DNA of 64,000 nucleotides from Alitta virens (GCA_932294295.1 OW028584.1:8564407-8628406); one strand, 5' to 3'. Counted from the stretch's first letter, positions 1 to 11,609 are shown. The notes: generated from the sequence alone by a model not told the origin. Translations and numbers: made by a program.

Positions 1-6
1 ACCTAC

Positions 7-64
7 CGTTCTCCTGCTCACACACAATTCGACCGTTCGCTGTACAGGTGAAGTCATGCCAACC
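7..64 (-). CDS. Lectin exon 4: C-terminal end of the CTLD
   Basis: Acceptor TTTAAG. Encodes GWHDFTC...GRIVCEQENG with the last two conserved cysteines, then a donor at the very first bases of the window, so at least one more exon lies outside. Confidence 0.75.
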
Positions 65-2687
65 CTTAAACCAAAAAAAGTGAGACCATGTAACATCCTG
101 TTCAACTTTGCATCACATGGTCTAAGTAAGGAAAACACTGAACTGAATTGCATTTAGAGCCATTGTCAGAGAATCGACCATGGGGTGGGAAGTGACAAGT
201 TGCAAGAGATTTGATGGATATGGGACCTCTAAAGAAGTTTTTGCTGCTAACGAGGGTTGATTGATGAAGTGAATGTTGATTTCCCTGACATTGCAGTTAT
301 CTGTTGGTTTGTTTATTGTTTGATGCAACTTCATTTCGATAGAAATATTCCTACGTTTCCCCCGCCTGTCATCTTCCATGCGAGCGATGCCTATAAGTAT
401 GCTTGGTTATGGACGTCCGGCAAGCGTTTGACGGACGTCCGGTGAGCAATCTACAACTGCCCCACGTATGATCGTGGAAAGAAATTGTACGTGATTAAAA
501 GAACCACGAGTGAGCACGTATAGCTAATTTTTGACATACATGGTCATATGTAGGTATTGTACGTGACAGTGTGAACGCCCCTTTACACACGCGTAAACCT
601 TCCATGTTAACTGATGCTTGAAATTCAATTGTACAGTATGACAATTTACTTACACTATAAAACTTTATGTAAACACATTTCTCACTCGGGTTATTTGGTT
701 CGTCAGTGTCCCACTTGGCCCAGCTCATTGGCTTTTCATTGTGGATGTTCATGAAAAATGGCCCAGTTGCCATGGTTTTTAATAACCCCATTGTCAACAA
801 TTCAAATTGAGCACCTGGTGTAAAAAAAAGTGTTTTTGTTAGAAAACATTATCGAAATATAATCTAGATTTGCTTGATGAAGAGTTGAGAATTGGAATGA
901 AACGGAATAAAGAAAATAAATAATACGTCGACAAAGAAAGGAAAACGAATGGAAATAATAAAAAAAACTAATAAATACACTAATGAATAAATATGTAAAT
1001 ATGGGAATAATATCTTCCCTGTCGTATCAAAATTAACGTGTTTTTTTGTTGTTGTTTTTTGATTTCTTCTTTATTTTAAGTAAGGCAAAGTGAACTATAC
1101 GTTTTTCATAACAGGTTCGGTTGTGCGCCAAATAAATAAATATATGAGACTTAGTACTAACCCTGACCTTACACTCGCAAAAAAACCAAACAAAATAAAC
1201 CAATAAATGAGTCAAGAAGGTATACCCTTATATATATATATATTTAAAATACAATCGTGCCATGTTCAGAATGACTCAAAATGAGATAAGCCGATTTGGT
1301 AAGACATGAAATATACTGTTCAGTATATTTTCTGACCAGTGCCTCTGATGTAAGCGGTCACACTATTCTGCTCTTCCTCATTGTCCATAACCACAATGTG
1401 CCCTTTTGTCTGATTGCAAATTTGGAGACCGGCATCTTTCAACTCAAGTCTACCGGTGTCTAAGTAGCATCCGCTTGAAAGGAAGATATACCCTTTCTGA
1501 CATCTGGCTGGTTGCGAAACTGAAAAAGAAAGAGGAGAGCAGCGAATTGACATTGGAATATCTGAGCTTCGACAAGCAAGGTTGGTCAGAAATTAGAATT
1601 ATTTTTACCCATATATCCCAATCAGACAACAAAACTGTTGATTGTGGTAAGTGGTCTTCATAAATACTAATTTGATTGGATATAAAAGGTGACAGCCGAT
1701 GTAAGCTATCATGAAAAAATACATTTAAAAATAATCTGAACGTATTTCCAGTTTCATGATTTCGGTGATATTAACTGAGCAACTTCCAAAGGGGAAAAAC
1801 AGGAACATTCCTCAAATTAATTTAAACTTACCCTATCCAGGCTTCATTTCCAGAAGAAGAAAAGAATTGGTGCAAAACGACTAGGAGACAAATGTGAGGC
1901 CAGGGTTAGCACTAAATCTTGCAGATATTTTCATATGCCTATCTCTCCTATTTCTTTAATAAGACCTGTCTACAAAATAACCAGAGGATGTCATGCAGAT
2001 CCAGGACAGACACCCATTGGCCAAAGCAGTCCCTCACCAAATGGGAATCGTGGATTCACTTGACGTTTGAAGTTAAGTTTCCAAGTCTATGACATCTGCA
2101 CATAGTTAGTTTCATTAAAAACGGCCTGTCAAATTGAACCTAAACAAATCTAGACAACTTCTGCTATACCACACTGCCTGCCACTAAATGAAACTGTCTG
2201 GCTATAGCTGACCACTCAAAGCTGCATCTAAAAGTACAGGCAGCACCATCTGGTGCATAAGTTGAGAATTACGCATATTTGTTATTTTTTGTTGAAAAGA
2301 TGCATCTATTGTTTATACATATTTATGATATTTTACACAAATTGCATTTAGCAAGGTTTTTGTATTTTTGGAGTGATGGTAGGTGCAAAGATTATGTATG
2401 GTAGGTGTAAGCTGACTATAAGCTAGGAGTAGACAGAAGCAGCTGGCTTTAGTCAGTTATAGCCACAGCCAAGAATAGGTTGCTACAGCAGTCTAGAGTC
2501 GACCATATTTTATGGAACTAACTGTAAAGAGGTATACTTCAGCATAAGGATACTTTCACAATGTGACACGGCAATTAGACACAAGACAACTTCAGAAAAG
2601 TAACGAGATAGAAAAAAAGACGGTCATACCTGCATGCAGCACTTCCATGAACGACAAGTACACAATGATTGCATAGAAAGATCCCAT
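7..2687 (-). CDS. Secreted C-type lectin gene, 5' four exons (partial)
   Basis: Exons at 2630-2687, 1337-1519, 654-814 and 7-64 join in phases 1, 1, 0 and 1, with a GT donor at each 3' end and an AG acceptor before each downstream exon. The product starts with a 19-residue signal peptide (MGSFYAIIVYLSFMEVLHA). One C-type lectin domain follows, with paired cysteines, the hydrophobic HIVVMDNEEE segment, an SWAKWDTDEPNN stretch with the EPN (mannose-type) calcium motif, and a C-terminal WHDFTC...IVCEQ block. The usual WND is WHD here, so one calcium ligand differs. The domain is complete; bases 1-6 (GTAGGT on the minus strand) are the next donor, so the gene continues outside the window. Family knowledge suggests a secreted calcium-dependent sugar-binding protein, possibly of innate immunity. 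Specificity is not provable from this sequence. Confidence 0.85.
385..582. mobile_element. Partial MITE in a lectin intron
   Basis: The right end (AGTGTGAACGCCCCT, followed by TTA) is nearly identical to the right end of the MITE at 23559-24168. The interior has GGACGTCCG motifs like that element. No matching left terminus is visible, so the left boundary is approximate and the copy looks truncated. Confidence 0.5.
654..814 (-). CDS. Lectin exon 3: EPN-containing part of the CTLD
   Basis: Acceptor ACACCAG; donor GTAAGT. Encodes the long-loop region with SWAKWDTDEPNNPSEKCVYI, which includes the calcium- and sugar-binding EPN triplet. Ends in phase 0. Confidence 0.8.
1337..1519 (-). CDS. Lectin exon 2: N-terminal half of the CTLD
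   Basis: Preceded by a pyrimidine-rich acceptor (TTCTTTTTCAG). Encodes the region from the first CTLD cysteine pair through ICNQTKGHIVVMDNEEE to AYIRGT. The GTCAGA donor leaves phase 1. Confidence 0.8.
2098..2528. mobile_element. Terminal-inverted-repeat element, short copy
   Basis: The ends are imperfect inverted repeats of about 120 bp. AGTTAGTTTCATTAAAA and TCTAGAC on the left pair with TTTTATGGAACTAACT and GTCTAGA on the right, followed by GGCTATAGCTGACC pairing with GTCAGTTATAGCC. A longer relative lies at 47967-48824. No coding capacity, so non-autonomous. Confidence 0.6.
2630..2687 (-). CDS. Lectin exon 1: signal peptide
   Basis: ATG at 2687; encodes a hydrophobic 19-residue leader ending in LHA. 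It stops after the first base of a codon at a GTATGA donor, which matches the phase of the acceptor at 1520-1522. Confidence 0.8.
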
Positions 2688-5070
2688 TTTGTCTGTAAAC
2701 TTCGAATTAATCCAATGCTTCTGTCTGTTTGGCCGTTTAGAACATACCGTACTCTTGATGAAACATTAAATGCTTCCAGTGTGGCGTAGTTGCATCAAAA
2801 TAAACGAACATTCCTGATGTCTATGACTTATATCTGAAACACTCCTCAAAAAAAGGTAGAAAAAATCCCGTGTCAATGCTTTTAGAGTATGAACATAATA
2901 CTAAGTGCCATTCCGAGCAGCCAAAGTAATTATCTGTTTATCCATTTTTAATGATATTGTCTGTGTACTGTCGTTGCCGAATATATTTTACTCAAACACT
3001 ATATCTATAATTTATATGTAGTTGGTTTTTGTTTGTTTTTTAAGTCACGCTTCAATTAATTTCGGCAGCCACATCTTGCTTGGTCGAGTCAGTCATGGCC
3101 TTCTTTTAATCAATAAAATTTATTGTAACTTTGTAAACCTAGTGCAATGTTCTTTTTAATAAATATGGCCAATTTGCTAAATATTTGGAATTTTCTGTCA
3201 AACATACATACATGCATTCAAAAGGAGGTCTTTTATTTCCACAACATATGCATCGAGTGCAAGGCACACCAATTTAACGTTTCAAGGAAAGGAATTGTTT
3301 CTGACCTGGAATCGAACTCAGGACCTTCAGCTGGCTAATGCCCGAACCACTAGACGAACAAAGGCGATTGGCCACACAAATTTCGGATTATACCAAATAA
3401 TAGGCCTTTATGAGTGTCATTAATATCATCCTTAGCTCTTTTTTTTTTTCTTTTTTTTTAAATTATAAATAAATACCTTAATTTCCTTAGTAATGCATGT
3501 GTGGTAATGCCTCAGCATAATAGCTGAAGCCATTTATTTACATGATTAAATGCATGTAATGCTTTATTTCCAAATCTGCAACTTCAAGGTTACCTGTGAC
3601 CTTGATCTTTGGCTCAATGTCACTCGCATTGCGTTACTATATTCCTGTACCCAAGTACTATAATTGACAGTAATTTAGTTAAAATTGATCAGCTTTTGAG
3701 GGTAAATATAAAAGTTTTGAAGTGCTTTTTCCTGACCTTTCCATTAATCAACACCAAAGTTAAAATGGCACTAGACCCAACCCCAAGGCATAAATATCTA
3801 TGCTTAATATATCATATGTTTTTGGGAGCTGTGGTTCGTGACATTTTGGATCATAATTGAGACCAATTAAAAAAGTAACAAAAAATGAAATAAACTTTTA
3901 AAACATTAAAAGTGAAAGATAAAACTAATGCTTATTAACCTGTTGATCAAAACAGATTCAAATTGGCAAAGGGGATAATTCCGCAGCTGCAGAAAAGATG
4001 TCAAAACGTCTAAAAGGTTAATATACATGAATATTTCAATGAAAACATTGATATTGTTGTAGCATTTTTCTTCTAGATTAGGAAAAGTTATTGTCCTTTC
4101 AATATTTGATGCTGAAATACTCTGGTGCTTTTATCACGCACACTGGTCGCACAGGTATATAATAAAACCCAACCAGTGTGGTGGATCAGACCACTGGAAG
4201 CCACTCAATGGTCTTGCTTGTGGAGGAACTCACAAGTGACCCCACGCTATTCAATACTTTAAATTAAAAAAAATTGGTAATTAGTGTTTAAAACATTGAC
4301 AGAAATTGACCGAATTATTTGTTTTCATTGTTGGCACAGCAATTCTTAGCTATGAGGATCACAAATCTCATTAATATTCATGTAGAGCCTAACAGCCAAT
4401 CAGACCTAACTGAATGTAAACAAACCAGTTGGGAGCGTTTTACAGTGCGTCATCCGATTCAAGACTTAGATGGCTTTTTGTGGCATAACAAATAAACTGT
4501 AATCAAAGTTGCTCAGAAATATATTTCTATTGATTATCAATGATAAAAAGAGAGAAATTGACATTTTGTAGTTAAATGCTCATCTGTCAGACGCCGGCTA
4601 GGCTGTGGGCAGAGCCTATCAAGTGGGTGGGCGTTGTCAATGGGAACGAGACAACACAGGTTGATATCTAGCATACACAGATTGTGACGTCACTTTCCCA
4701 ACCTGTCTACAGACTGGAACTGTGCAGCTGTCTTGCAATGTAATTTATAAATATAACTTGGGACTAATTAAAATAAGCTCATCACTGTCATAATATAATG
4801 AAAGGCTTCTTTTTTTTTTATTCTTAAATTCAAGATATTATAATAATAAACTATTACTTTTTTCTTCTGTTTGTCTAATTTGATATAATCTCAGCAAAAT
4901 CAAATGCAAAAATGCCTTGTCAGTGGTCATTATTATAATTCATTTATTCATACACATGACAAATACATAAATAAATATACTAATATATATACAGAGTAGA
5001 CATATTTAGGATATATTTAAAAACTGTAATTTTTTTCACCTCTTAAACTTTTATGTTTAAACATTTCCTA
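2688..5070. other. Intergenic stretch, no gene seen
   Basis: AT-rich sequence between the divergent start of the lectin gene and the 3' end of the DUF3504 gene. Apart from a tRNA-like SINE at 3285-3365 no gene was recognised; the short open frames here have no recognisable domain. Confidence 0.5.
3285..3365 (-). mobile_element. tRNA-derived SINE head
   Basis: On the minus strand the segment has an A-box-like GTCTAGTGGTTCGG followed by a B-box-like GAGTTCGATTCC at tRNA-like spacing, but no convincing acceptor stem. It is read as a SINE promoter, not a functional tRNA gene. Confidence 0.55.
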
Positions 5071-5076
5071 TTTATT
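5071..5076 (-). terminator. Polyadenylation signal of the DUF3504 gene
   Basis: AATAAA on the minus strand, about 45 bp downstream of the stop codon at 5121-5123. Confidence 0.5.
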
Positions 5077-5120
5077 GTCCATCTTTTAATTGTTCATTTT
5101 TTCAACTGTCCATTACATGC

Positions 5121-6230
5121 TCACTCGTTGACATTGAACGTAACATTGCCATTGAATGCAACTGAGCAATTAGCCAGAATTCCCCCAAATATGCCCTGAT
5201 GCTGATTTGACAATGCAGTGTAGTGGGCGGAGCTACTTGAAGTTGATGCACATGCACTGGCTGAACTTTTCCTACTGGTACTAGATCCACTTAATTGGGT
5301 CAGTGGCCTTGGGACATTCGTTTCTGAGTTGGGCATGTTTTTGTACCATGTATGGTCTTTTGGATTTGTAATTGGGGATACAAATAATGGGGCATTATTA
5401 TAGAGCATGCTTTGTGGGCGCTTGTCTCTAAATAGCTTGTAGGCATTGACTGGATATTTCTTGGAGCCAATTGAAAATATTTTTTGTGCAAAGGATCGCT
5501 GGTGTGGATTGATGTCATTTCTTGTTTTAGTTAGCCATTCATTAAATTCCATCCATTCTGAGCTGTCATTTAATTTCAAAGTTATATCCCCCCATTGAAG
5601 CTGCTTACTTTCTTGGACCTTCCGAAACCCAAACCCCTTTGTGACAGAATACCATACATAATTTTGTAATTGTTCGCCTGTTTTTAGGCCAAATTGGCCA
5701 CTTTCCCATAGCTTTTCCTCGTCTTCCTTTTGTAATGCCTCTGCTTTCTTTGGTAGGTTCCCCAAACCCTCTTTCTTTAGCTGTTTTTTCTTTGACGAAA
5801 GGACCTTTCTTGACAGCCAAAACCTTGCATCATTACCAATGTCTACCCCATAGCCTAGTTGCTCTAATTTCCTGTTCACTGATCCATAGTAGGACACAAC
5901 TGTTCCTGGCTCATAGGGACTGCCATCATTCTTTTTGAGGTCGATGAGCCATGCTCCAAGTTCCGTGTCCATTTTTTCAGGACTTTTTAAATGAAGTTTT
6001 ATTTTGTTTTCATCCAGATCATCTCCTTCCAAACAGCTGTTTCTATTGCCAAGCCATTTAAAAATCAAGAAAATATTTGGTTGGTTTTTTTGGTAGTAGC
6101 TATGCTACGATTATAGTTGACATATTCTAGCAATTCTTCAGTGATATTGACAGTGTTGTGGGAAACTTGTGATTTTCAATGTCAATATCCAAGAGCTTAT
6201 TATCCGAAATATATTCGTACATCCAATCAT
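5121..6230 (-). pseudogene. DUF3504 gene exon 2, frameshifted
   Basis: Contains the DUF3504 core in three successive frames; the longest uninterrupted piece is 315 codons (6068-5121) and starts mid-domain without an ATG. The Ser-rich stretch near 5230-5290 follows the deleted catalytic region. Confidence 0.65.
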
Positions 6231-6805
6231 CTGGAAAAAAAAAATATTAACAGAATAACAAAAATTAGAGGAAAGATAGACCAAAAGTGGCAAAAACCCC
6301 CTCCATTAACCCAAATCCTTTTTTATACCAATCTTATATTAATAAAGATGAAACTTTTGGGGTAAATTTAATTTTATTTTGATTTATTAATTTCCTTTCC
6401 CAGAAATTTTATCAAGCAAGTGCCTAAACCCAAGGTCCAGTTTGGCCTACATATCCCGGCCTTCGTCATTTATTTTTTAACCTTGTGGATCACAGAGTGA
6501 ATCAATGTTCTAATTTTAATGAGACTATACAACATATCATAATAATAACATTCATGGTACAATGTAGCCTTTTCAGAGGTCATGAACTCAATAAGTCAAC
6601 ATTTTTGTTAATCAACTAAATGGAACAGTTCTACTATTACATGATTGTTTAAATTGTCAACTCTTAAGTACACAGGTCAAGATTGTTACATTGTAAACAC
6701 ATTGAAACTAAACAATGCAGCAACATTTTTGTTTGATATCTACTACATAATATTGTGGTGTCACTTAAATGACACTCGTTAATTGAAATTAAATCAAATA
6801 CTAAC

Positions 6806-6866
6806 CATCTTCCAAGCTAAATTCGTTTAAATCAGCAAATTGAAGATCAAAGGTCAGCTCACCCAT
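6806..6866 (-). CDS. DUF3504 gene exon 1
   Basis: ATG at 6866; a short acidic leader ends in phase 1 at GTTAGT. Joining to 6230 continues an acidic N-terminus (SLED|DDWMYEY), typical of this family's leaders. Confidence 0.5.
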
Positions 6867-7473
6867 TGTTTTCTTTGAAGTTGTGACGTAAAGAAAGTAG
6901 CGCGGCAATTGAAACGTTCTAGTGTTTTTTATGCAAATTAGGGATAGTGGATCACAATTTATTATAATTAGGGATGGTGGATCAAAATAAATACCACATG
7001 GGTTGTTCCTAATGGGTTTTCTACGAGGAACACAGCCAAGTGTGAGATATAACATTTTTATGTACTCTGCACTGTATGCAGAATACTATAATCAATAGTT
7101 TTTTTTTTCTTCACTTTTATCCAAAAATAGTCTGCAGTAATGCTTGGACAGTTATCTTTAGTTGCTTAGAATAAGTACATAAAACTTATATGCAAGTGCT
7201 TTGCACGTCGATTATGGCAATAAACATCATTATCTGAGACTTGGTATCTGTCCATTTTGAGGCCTTGTGATGCGAGGTTTATTGAAAAGCTTATGTGTCC
7301 TAATTTCACATCATGAAAGTGTAAACTTTTATGACTTTGTAGAACTACATCGGACGTCGTAGAAGATTGGAGTTCGTAGGAGATCGTAGTAGGCATTCAA
7401 AAAGAGGTCGTAGAGAGTCCTAACAGTTTGTCACATCTCATGAAAAAATATCGTAGCTAATTATGCTTATTAA

Positions 7474-7895
7474 AGCCCAGTTCACACCTTCACGTTCTGA
7501 CAACGATCTATCACCATTAGCAAATTTTCATGCATCGTCACGTCGTCAGAGGTTGTAGAGTGAAAAATAATTTTTGAGTCGACTCAAAATGTTTTCCGAA
7601 CCAACAATATTTTGCATAGTGGACGTCGTGGGTAGACATAGATTGCATCGTTAGCCACGCAGCTGACTTTGTTATGACGATGGGCTACGGAAAGCTACGA
7701 TGACCTACGCTGTGCGACATCGTAAATATTCCAAGTGAATCGTAGCACTAATTTTGCAAACGGTGGTTTGTCTTTCTGAGAAGTCGTAGGTAATTAATGT
7801 TGATTGGGGCTAATTATCAATTTAAGGCCAAGAATGACGACGATATTGAGATCGTCATCAATCGGCACCATAATCGTGAAGGTGTGAACTGGGCT
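7474..7895. mobile_element. MITE with 22-bp perfect TIRs and TAA duplication
   Basis: AGCCCAGTTCACACCTTCACG at the left is mirrored exactly by CGTGAAGGTGTGAACTGGGCT at the right. Both ends are flanked by TAA. 422 bp, no ORF, many internal CGTAG/CGTCGT words. The 3-bp TWA duplication fits the PIF/Harbinger superfamily. Confidence 0.85.
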
Positions 7896-7899
7896 TAAG

Positions 7900-9400
7900 A
7901 ATTATCATCAAAGTACACTGGCCCTCTCAGAATTGGTCATAATTCGTCGCAAAATTCGTAGCAGTTGTTGTGGGTGGGAATGGGGCATAATGATACACAT
8001 GTCTTTGAAACGTACACATTAAATACATTAACTCAACCGAGATAACATAACGGTTCCTCCCATAGTTAATTTTATCCACTATATTATTGTATATTATATG
8101 CTGTGATTGGCTGAAAACCCATCACGTGTACACAACTAGAAATATCCAGGGCTCTAAATAACGCTGAAGCCAACTAGAGAAAAAAAATTGGTTGATAAAA
8201 AAACCAGTGGATTTGAAAAAAGCAAAATGGTTGATATGCATTTGAATTTGAATTTACATGAATACATGGAACACGCAATCTTTGGTTTTCATATGATTTA
8301 CTGGATAATTGTTGCACATTATGTAAATCAGGTTATCCATGCAATGATGTTATCAGTTTTTTTAATTTTTGTGAGTTGTTTAACTCCATTTGACCATTTT
8401 GAATATTTCAAGCCCCACTGTCTGTCAAAATTACTATTTTCTAAAACTTCATCAAATGATTGAAAATCACCTTATTTTATCAAGGTACACTATATGTGTG
8501 TAAGTCAATGAATCTATCAGGTAATAATTAAAAAAATAAATGATACATTGAAAGAAATCACGACCAAAACATTGGAAATACAATGAAAATGGCATCATCA
8601 CCCATGGTCAAGTATTGTGACGTCATCACTTGGTTTGTTTACATATTGGATTTTTTATGGCATGAATAATTAAATACTAGGTGAAGTTTATTTATTTTAT
8701 AGAGAGATAGTGAACCCAGCAAGGCTCTGGATGGTTGATAGTCAGTATTAAGAAGACAATGAAGTGAATGCAATAGATTTTGGCCCCTATCATATTGAGT
8801 GACAATCTAGCTTTAAATATATTTTCAAATTTCAACTTGGTTGAGTATTGCTACCCATCCTTGTGAAGAGAGCTTCTATCCCCCTCATGAAACATGATCA
8901 TGACCACTCAATATTTGTATAGCAACAGGCCATTAGGTGATTTTATTTATTAAAAAAAAAGCACAATTTGGGAAAAAGAAAATAGAGAACAAGCACACAT
9001 AACAGTAATTGGCACGTTTAATATTTTATGTGAATGATGAAATGTGTATTTGAACCAAATAGCTATACTTCCATCAATTGTATTGATGTTTTAGCTAACC
9101 TTTTATAAAATATATCACACAAACAAACAAGCAATGATTGCCAAAAATTTATTAAAATTAACAACTGCAATTAATGACTTACAAACTAAAGATCACATAA
9201 CATAAATAAAACTCCCAAAGAGAATACTGAAAACAGACAGTCCTGTGTGTGAGCACACCCCAATGTGGTAAACAAGAACATAGAGACACAGGATGGGTCT
9301 TGGTGAGCGCAATGTGTGATTAGTTAAGTCTAATTATACATATGCTACATTGTTAACAGGTATGATGGACGAGGAGTACACATTCTGGTGCAAGGCTTCC
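7900..9400. other. Intergenic stretch, no gene seen
   Basis: AT-rich. Contains a dispersed repeat at 8625-8722. The frame at 8188-8463 has no recognisable domain and is taken as chance. Confidence 0.45.
8625..8722 (+). repeat. Dispersed repeat, copy 1
   Basis: GTTTGTTTACAT...GGCATGAATAATTAAATAC...TTTATTTATTTTATAGAGAGATAGTGAACCC recurs in inverted orientation at 33125-33235. Confidence 0.55.
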
Positions 9401-9401
9401 C

Positions 9402-9594
9402 CTGACAGTAGAGGTTTCACCCCCCGACAGTAGAGTACTCGAGGTTTCACCCCCCAACAGTAGAGTACTCGAGGTTTCACCCCCCGACAGTAGTGTACTC
9501 GAGGTTTCGCCCCCCCCCCCCGACAGTAGAGTACTCGAGGTTTCGCCCCCCCCCCCCCGACAGTAGAGTACTCGAGGTTTCGCCCCCCCCCCCC
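9402..9594. repeat. C-tract minisatellite, six copies
   Basis: Six head-to-tail copies of GACAGTAGAGTACTCGAGG followed by TTTCRC and a C-run. The C-run grows from 6 to about 13 bases from left to right, so units range from about 24 to 37 bp. A two-copy AAAGTTACCAACTTTC motif follows at about 9618-9665. Confidence 0.8.
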
Positions 9595-9599
9595 CACAG

Positions 9600-11580
9600 T
9601 CCTTACTTTCTCACTAGGAAAGTTACCAACTTTCCCACCACGAAAATTACCAACTTTCGCACCGAGAAAAGTTGTAGACAGTGATAGTACGAGTATACGT
9701 GTTGTACCACGAAAGTAATACAACTATCAAAGTGTCGACCTCCGACAGTGTACTTCAGTTTTCAATTAACTGCAGGTAGGCAACTTTATATGAGTGGCTA
9801 CAGCTAGTGAAGTTTATTACGATTCTTTGACTGTTTTGAGATCGAAAATAGATAAGACAGATAAGCAGGTTCTGTAGCATTTCTCGATTCAAATTTGCAA
9901 AGTATCTTACATAGCAGAGCCAATCATTTAGTATTTTCATACTGATTCCGTATATGTTTGGAAAATAGACCAAACATTAAGTGAGATAGAGGCCGGAGAA
10001 GGCAGAGAAACAGGCAGCGGCAAAACTAGTAGACGATTGTTCTTAATGCTGGCGCAAACGTCTGCGCACAATATAAGCATTTGTGCTAGTTTCAATTAAC
10101 ACTGGTAAGTCTACAAACAAACAAAAAACACTTAAATTTCACAACATTTCCTTAGTGCTCCCGATCGTAAAGCACACTTGAGACGTCCCTGATAGCATTC
10201 CAAATCGGCCCAGCATCCTTTCCATAGTGGCCACTATCTACGCCAACATTGTGCCGATGTTGAAACGATTTGTAATGCTATCTGGGGTACGGCTCTTGTA
10301 CATGACGTCACTATATCACTATAGTATCCATATGTACGATTCAGCCTCTAGTTGGAGTTTGATGTATCTATGTAGGGTAAATAAATAAATGGCATGGTGC
10401 ACTCTAACATCTCTGATGTAGGTGCACTCCAGGAGCAGCATTTATACACAATCAAACTCCCGAGTTTTCTAAAATATAAACAATTCTGTGAAACAAGTCA
10501 ACTTAAAGCTTGCTATACATAATACTACTATCGATGAGTAATGACAATATGCAATCTGCTAGTGTCAAGAGGAGCGGAAAGCTGTGGTTTATACGTGCCA
10601 TTTGACGCCATTTGTACACTCGTAGAATCGCGTATCAACAGCAGCTTTGGTAGCAAGCGCCCAGCGTAGGTCAATGGCGTGGCATAGGAATGCATTAATA
10701 AAGGACTTATTACGGACATTTAGTGATAAATGCACAGTTAGAACAATCATGCCTAAGTATATTTCAAGTGTTATCAGGGAATAAGCCGGAATTTCATTCA
10801 AATCACTGAGATTATTGGCAAGGTGAAAGATGGCCATTTGTTTACATTTTTCCGCTGGCCATTAATTAAAAATCTAGCAAGTATTTTGGTTCATTTGTGA
10901 TTTTTGGGTGTAGTTGAGGACTTCCTTGTCCCACGACAGTTGAAATTATTGGTTGTTATGGATTATTAAACGAGTAATCCACTTTTGTTCTGACCAGCCC
11001 TATTCATTACTAAGGCGCTCGACACACCTTTGGTTCTGGCAGCAACCATTTTCTGCTCACCAGCATTGAAGAGTCAGCATCAGACTAACCAACATTCAAC
11101 ACCCAGGAAAGACACTGTGCTGGAGTGACATTCAACAACTTGCATACACACATTACCGAAAGGAACGTCAGCTCACTAATTCTTTGCGAACTTGTTCGCT
11201 TTCCGCTCCATAAGCTATTGGCTGTAAGAATGGTATATTTCTACTGGCTTCAGTTAGGTTAAGATTGTAACTGAACTAAAGCCTGTATAAATATTTCTAC
11301 AGCCCGTAGAAAACTGGAGTCGTAAGAGATATAAAATCATTATTCTAGGCAAAACGCATCCAGAGATAATTGTGCCTAAACACCGGCTCTCAGACTGCAT
11401 GTTAGGAATTCATTAATTCATAAATATGTGGGTGAGCAATGTAATTTCTTGTACTAATGATATACTTGAATAGCACTGAGATTACAGGGTCATTGACAGT
11501 TTCATTGTTTGGTGGATTGGGGATTAGACGTCTGAGCTGATTGTTTCTTCCATGCTGCTAACAACAAACAATCAAACAAT
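9600..11580. other. Intergenic stretch, no gene seen
   Basis: Holds a micro-MITE at 10187-10287. Minus-strand frames at 10528-10837 show no domain I recognise. Confidence 0.4.
10187..10287. mobile_element. Micro-MITE, CCCAGATAGCA family
   Basis: CCCTGATAGCATTCCAAATCG at the left mirrors CGATTTGTAATGCTATCTGGG at the right, around a core with GGCC and CAACATTG words. About 100 bp. Confidence 0.65.
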
Positions 11581-11582
11581 GG

Positions 11583-11597
11583 GCCATATAAATAGGG
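11583..11597 (+). promoter_or_regulatory. TATA-type core promoter
   Basis: GGGCCATATAAATAGGGGG is a good TATA box in a local GC-rich context, about 100 bp upstream of a consensus GTAAGT donor. Confidence 0.4.
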
Positions 11598-11609
11598 GGC
11601 CCATTGGTG

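Larger units (their letters stand above)
5121..6866 (-). pseudogene. DUF3504 / Crypton-derived recombinase-like gene, degraded
   Basis: Exon 1 (6806-6866) encodes MGELTFDLQFADLNEFSLED and ends at a GTTAGT donor. Exon 2 begins at 6230 after a TTTTTTTTCCAG acceptor and encodes DDWMYEYISDNKLLDIDIEN. The frame then has to shift near 6150 (to VNITEELLEYVNYN) and again near 6065 to enter the long frame ending at 5121. That frame has hallmarks of DUF3504 proteins (KIAA1958, QRICH1 and ZMYM-like, from Crypton tyrosine recombinases): GAWLIDLKKNDGSPYEPGT, VSYYGSVNRKLEQLGY, KGFGFRKVQESKQLQWGD. After PNSETNVPRPL the catalytic R..HxxR..Y segment is missing and the text jumps to a Ser-rich tail ending NGNVTFNVNE. 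Two frameshifts plus this deletion suggest a dead copy; sequencing error could explain the shifts but not the deletion. Confidence 0.7.

Noticed and set aside
3285..3365. Functional tRNA gene
   Set aside because: A and B boxes are present, but the acceptor and anticodon stems do not pair convincingly; the SINE reading fits better.
9334..9723. Pro/Arg-rich or Gly-rich ORFs across the minisatellite
   Set aside because: Translation of a tandem C-run repeat; no start context, splice sites or homology.
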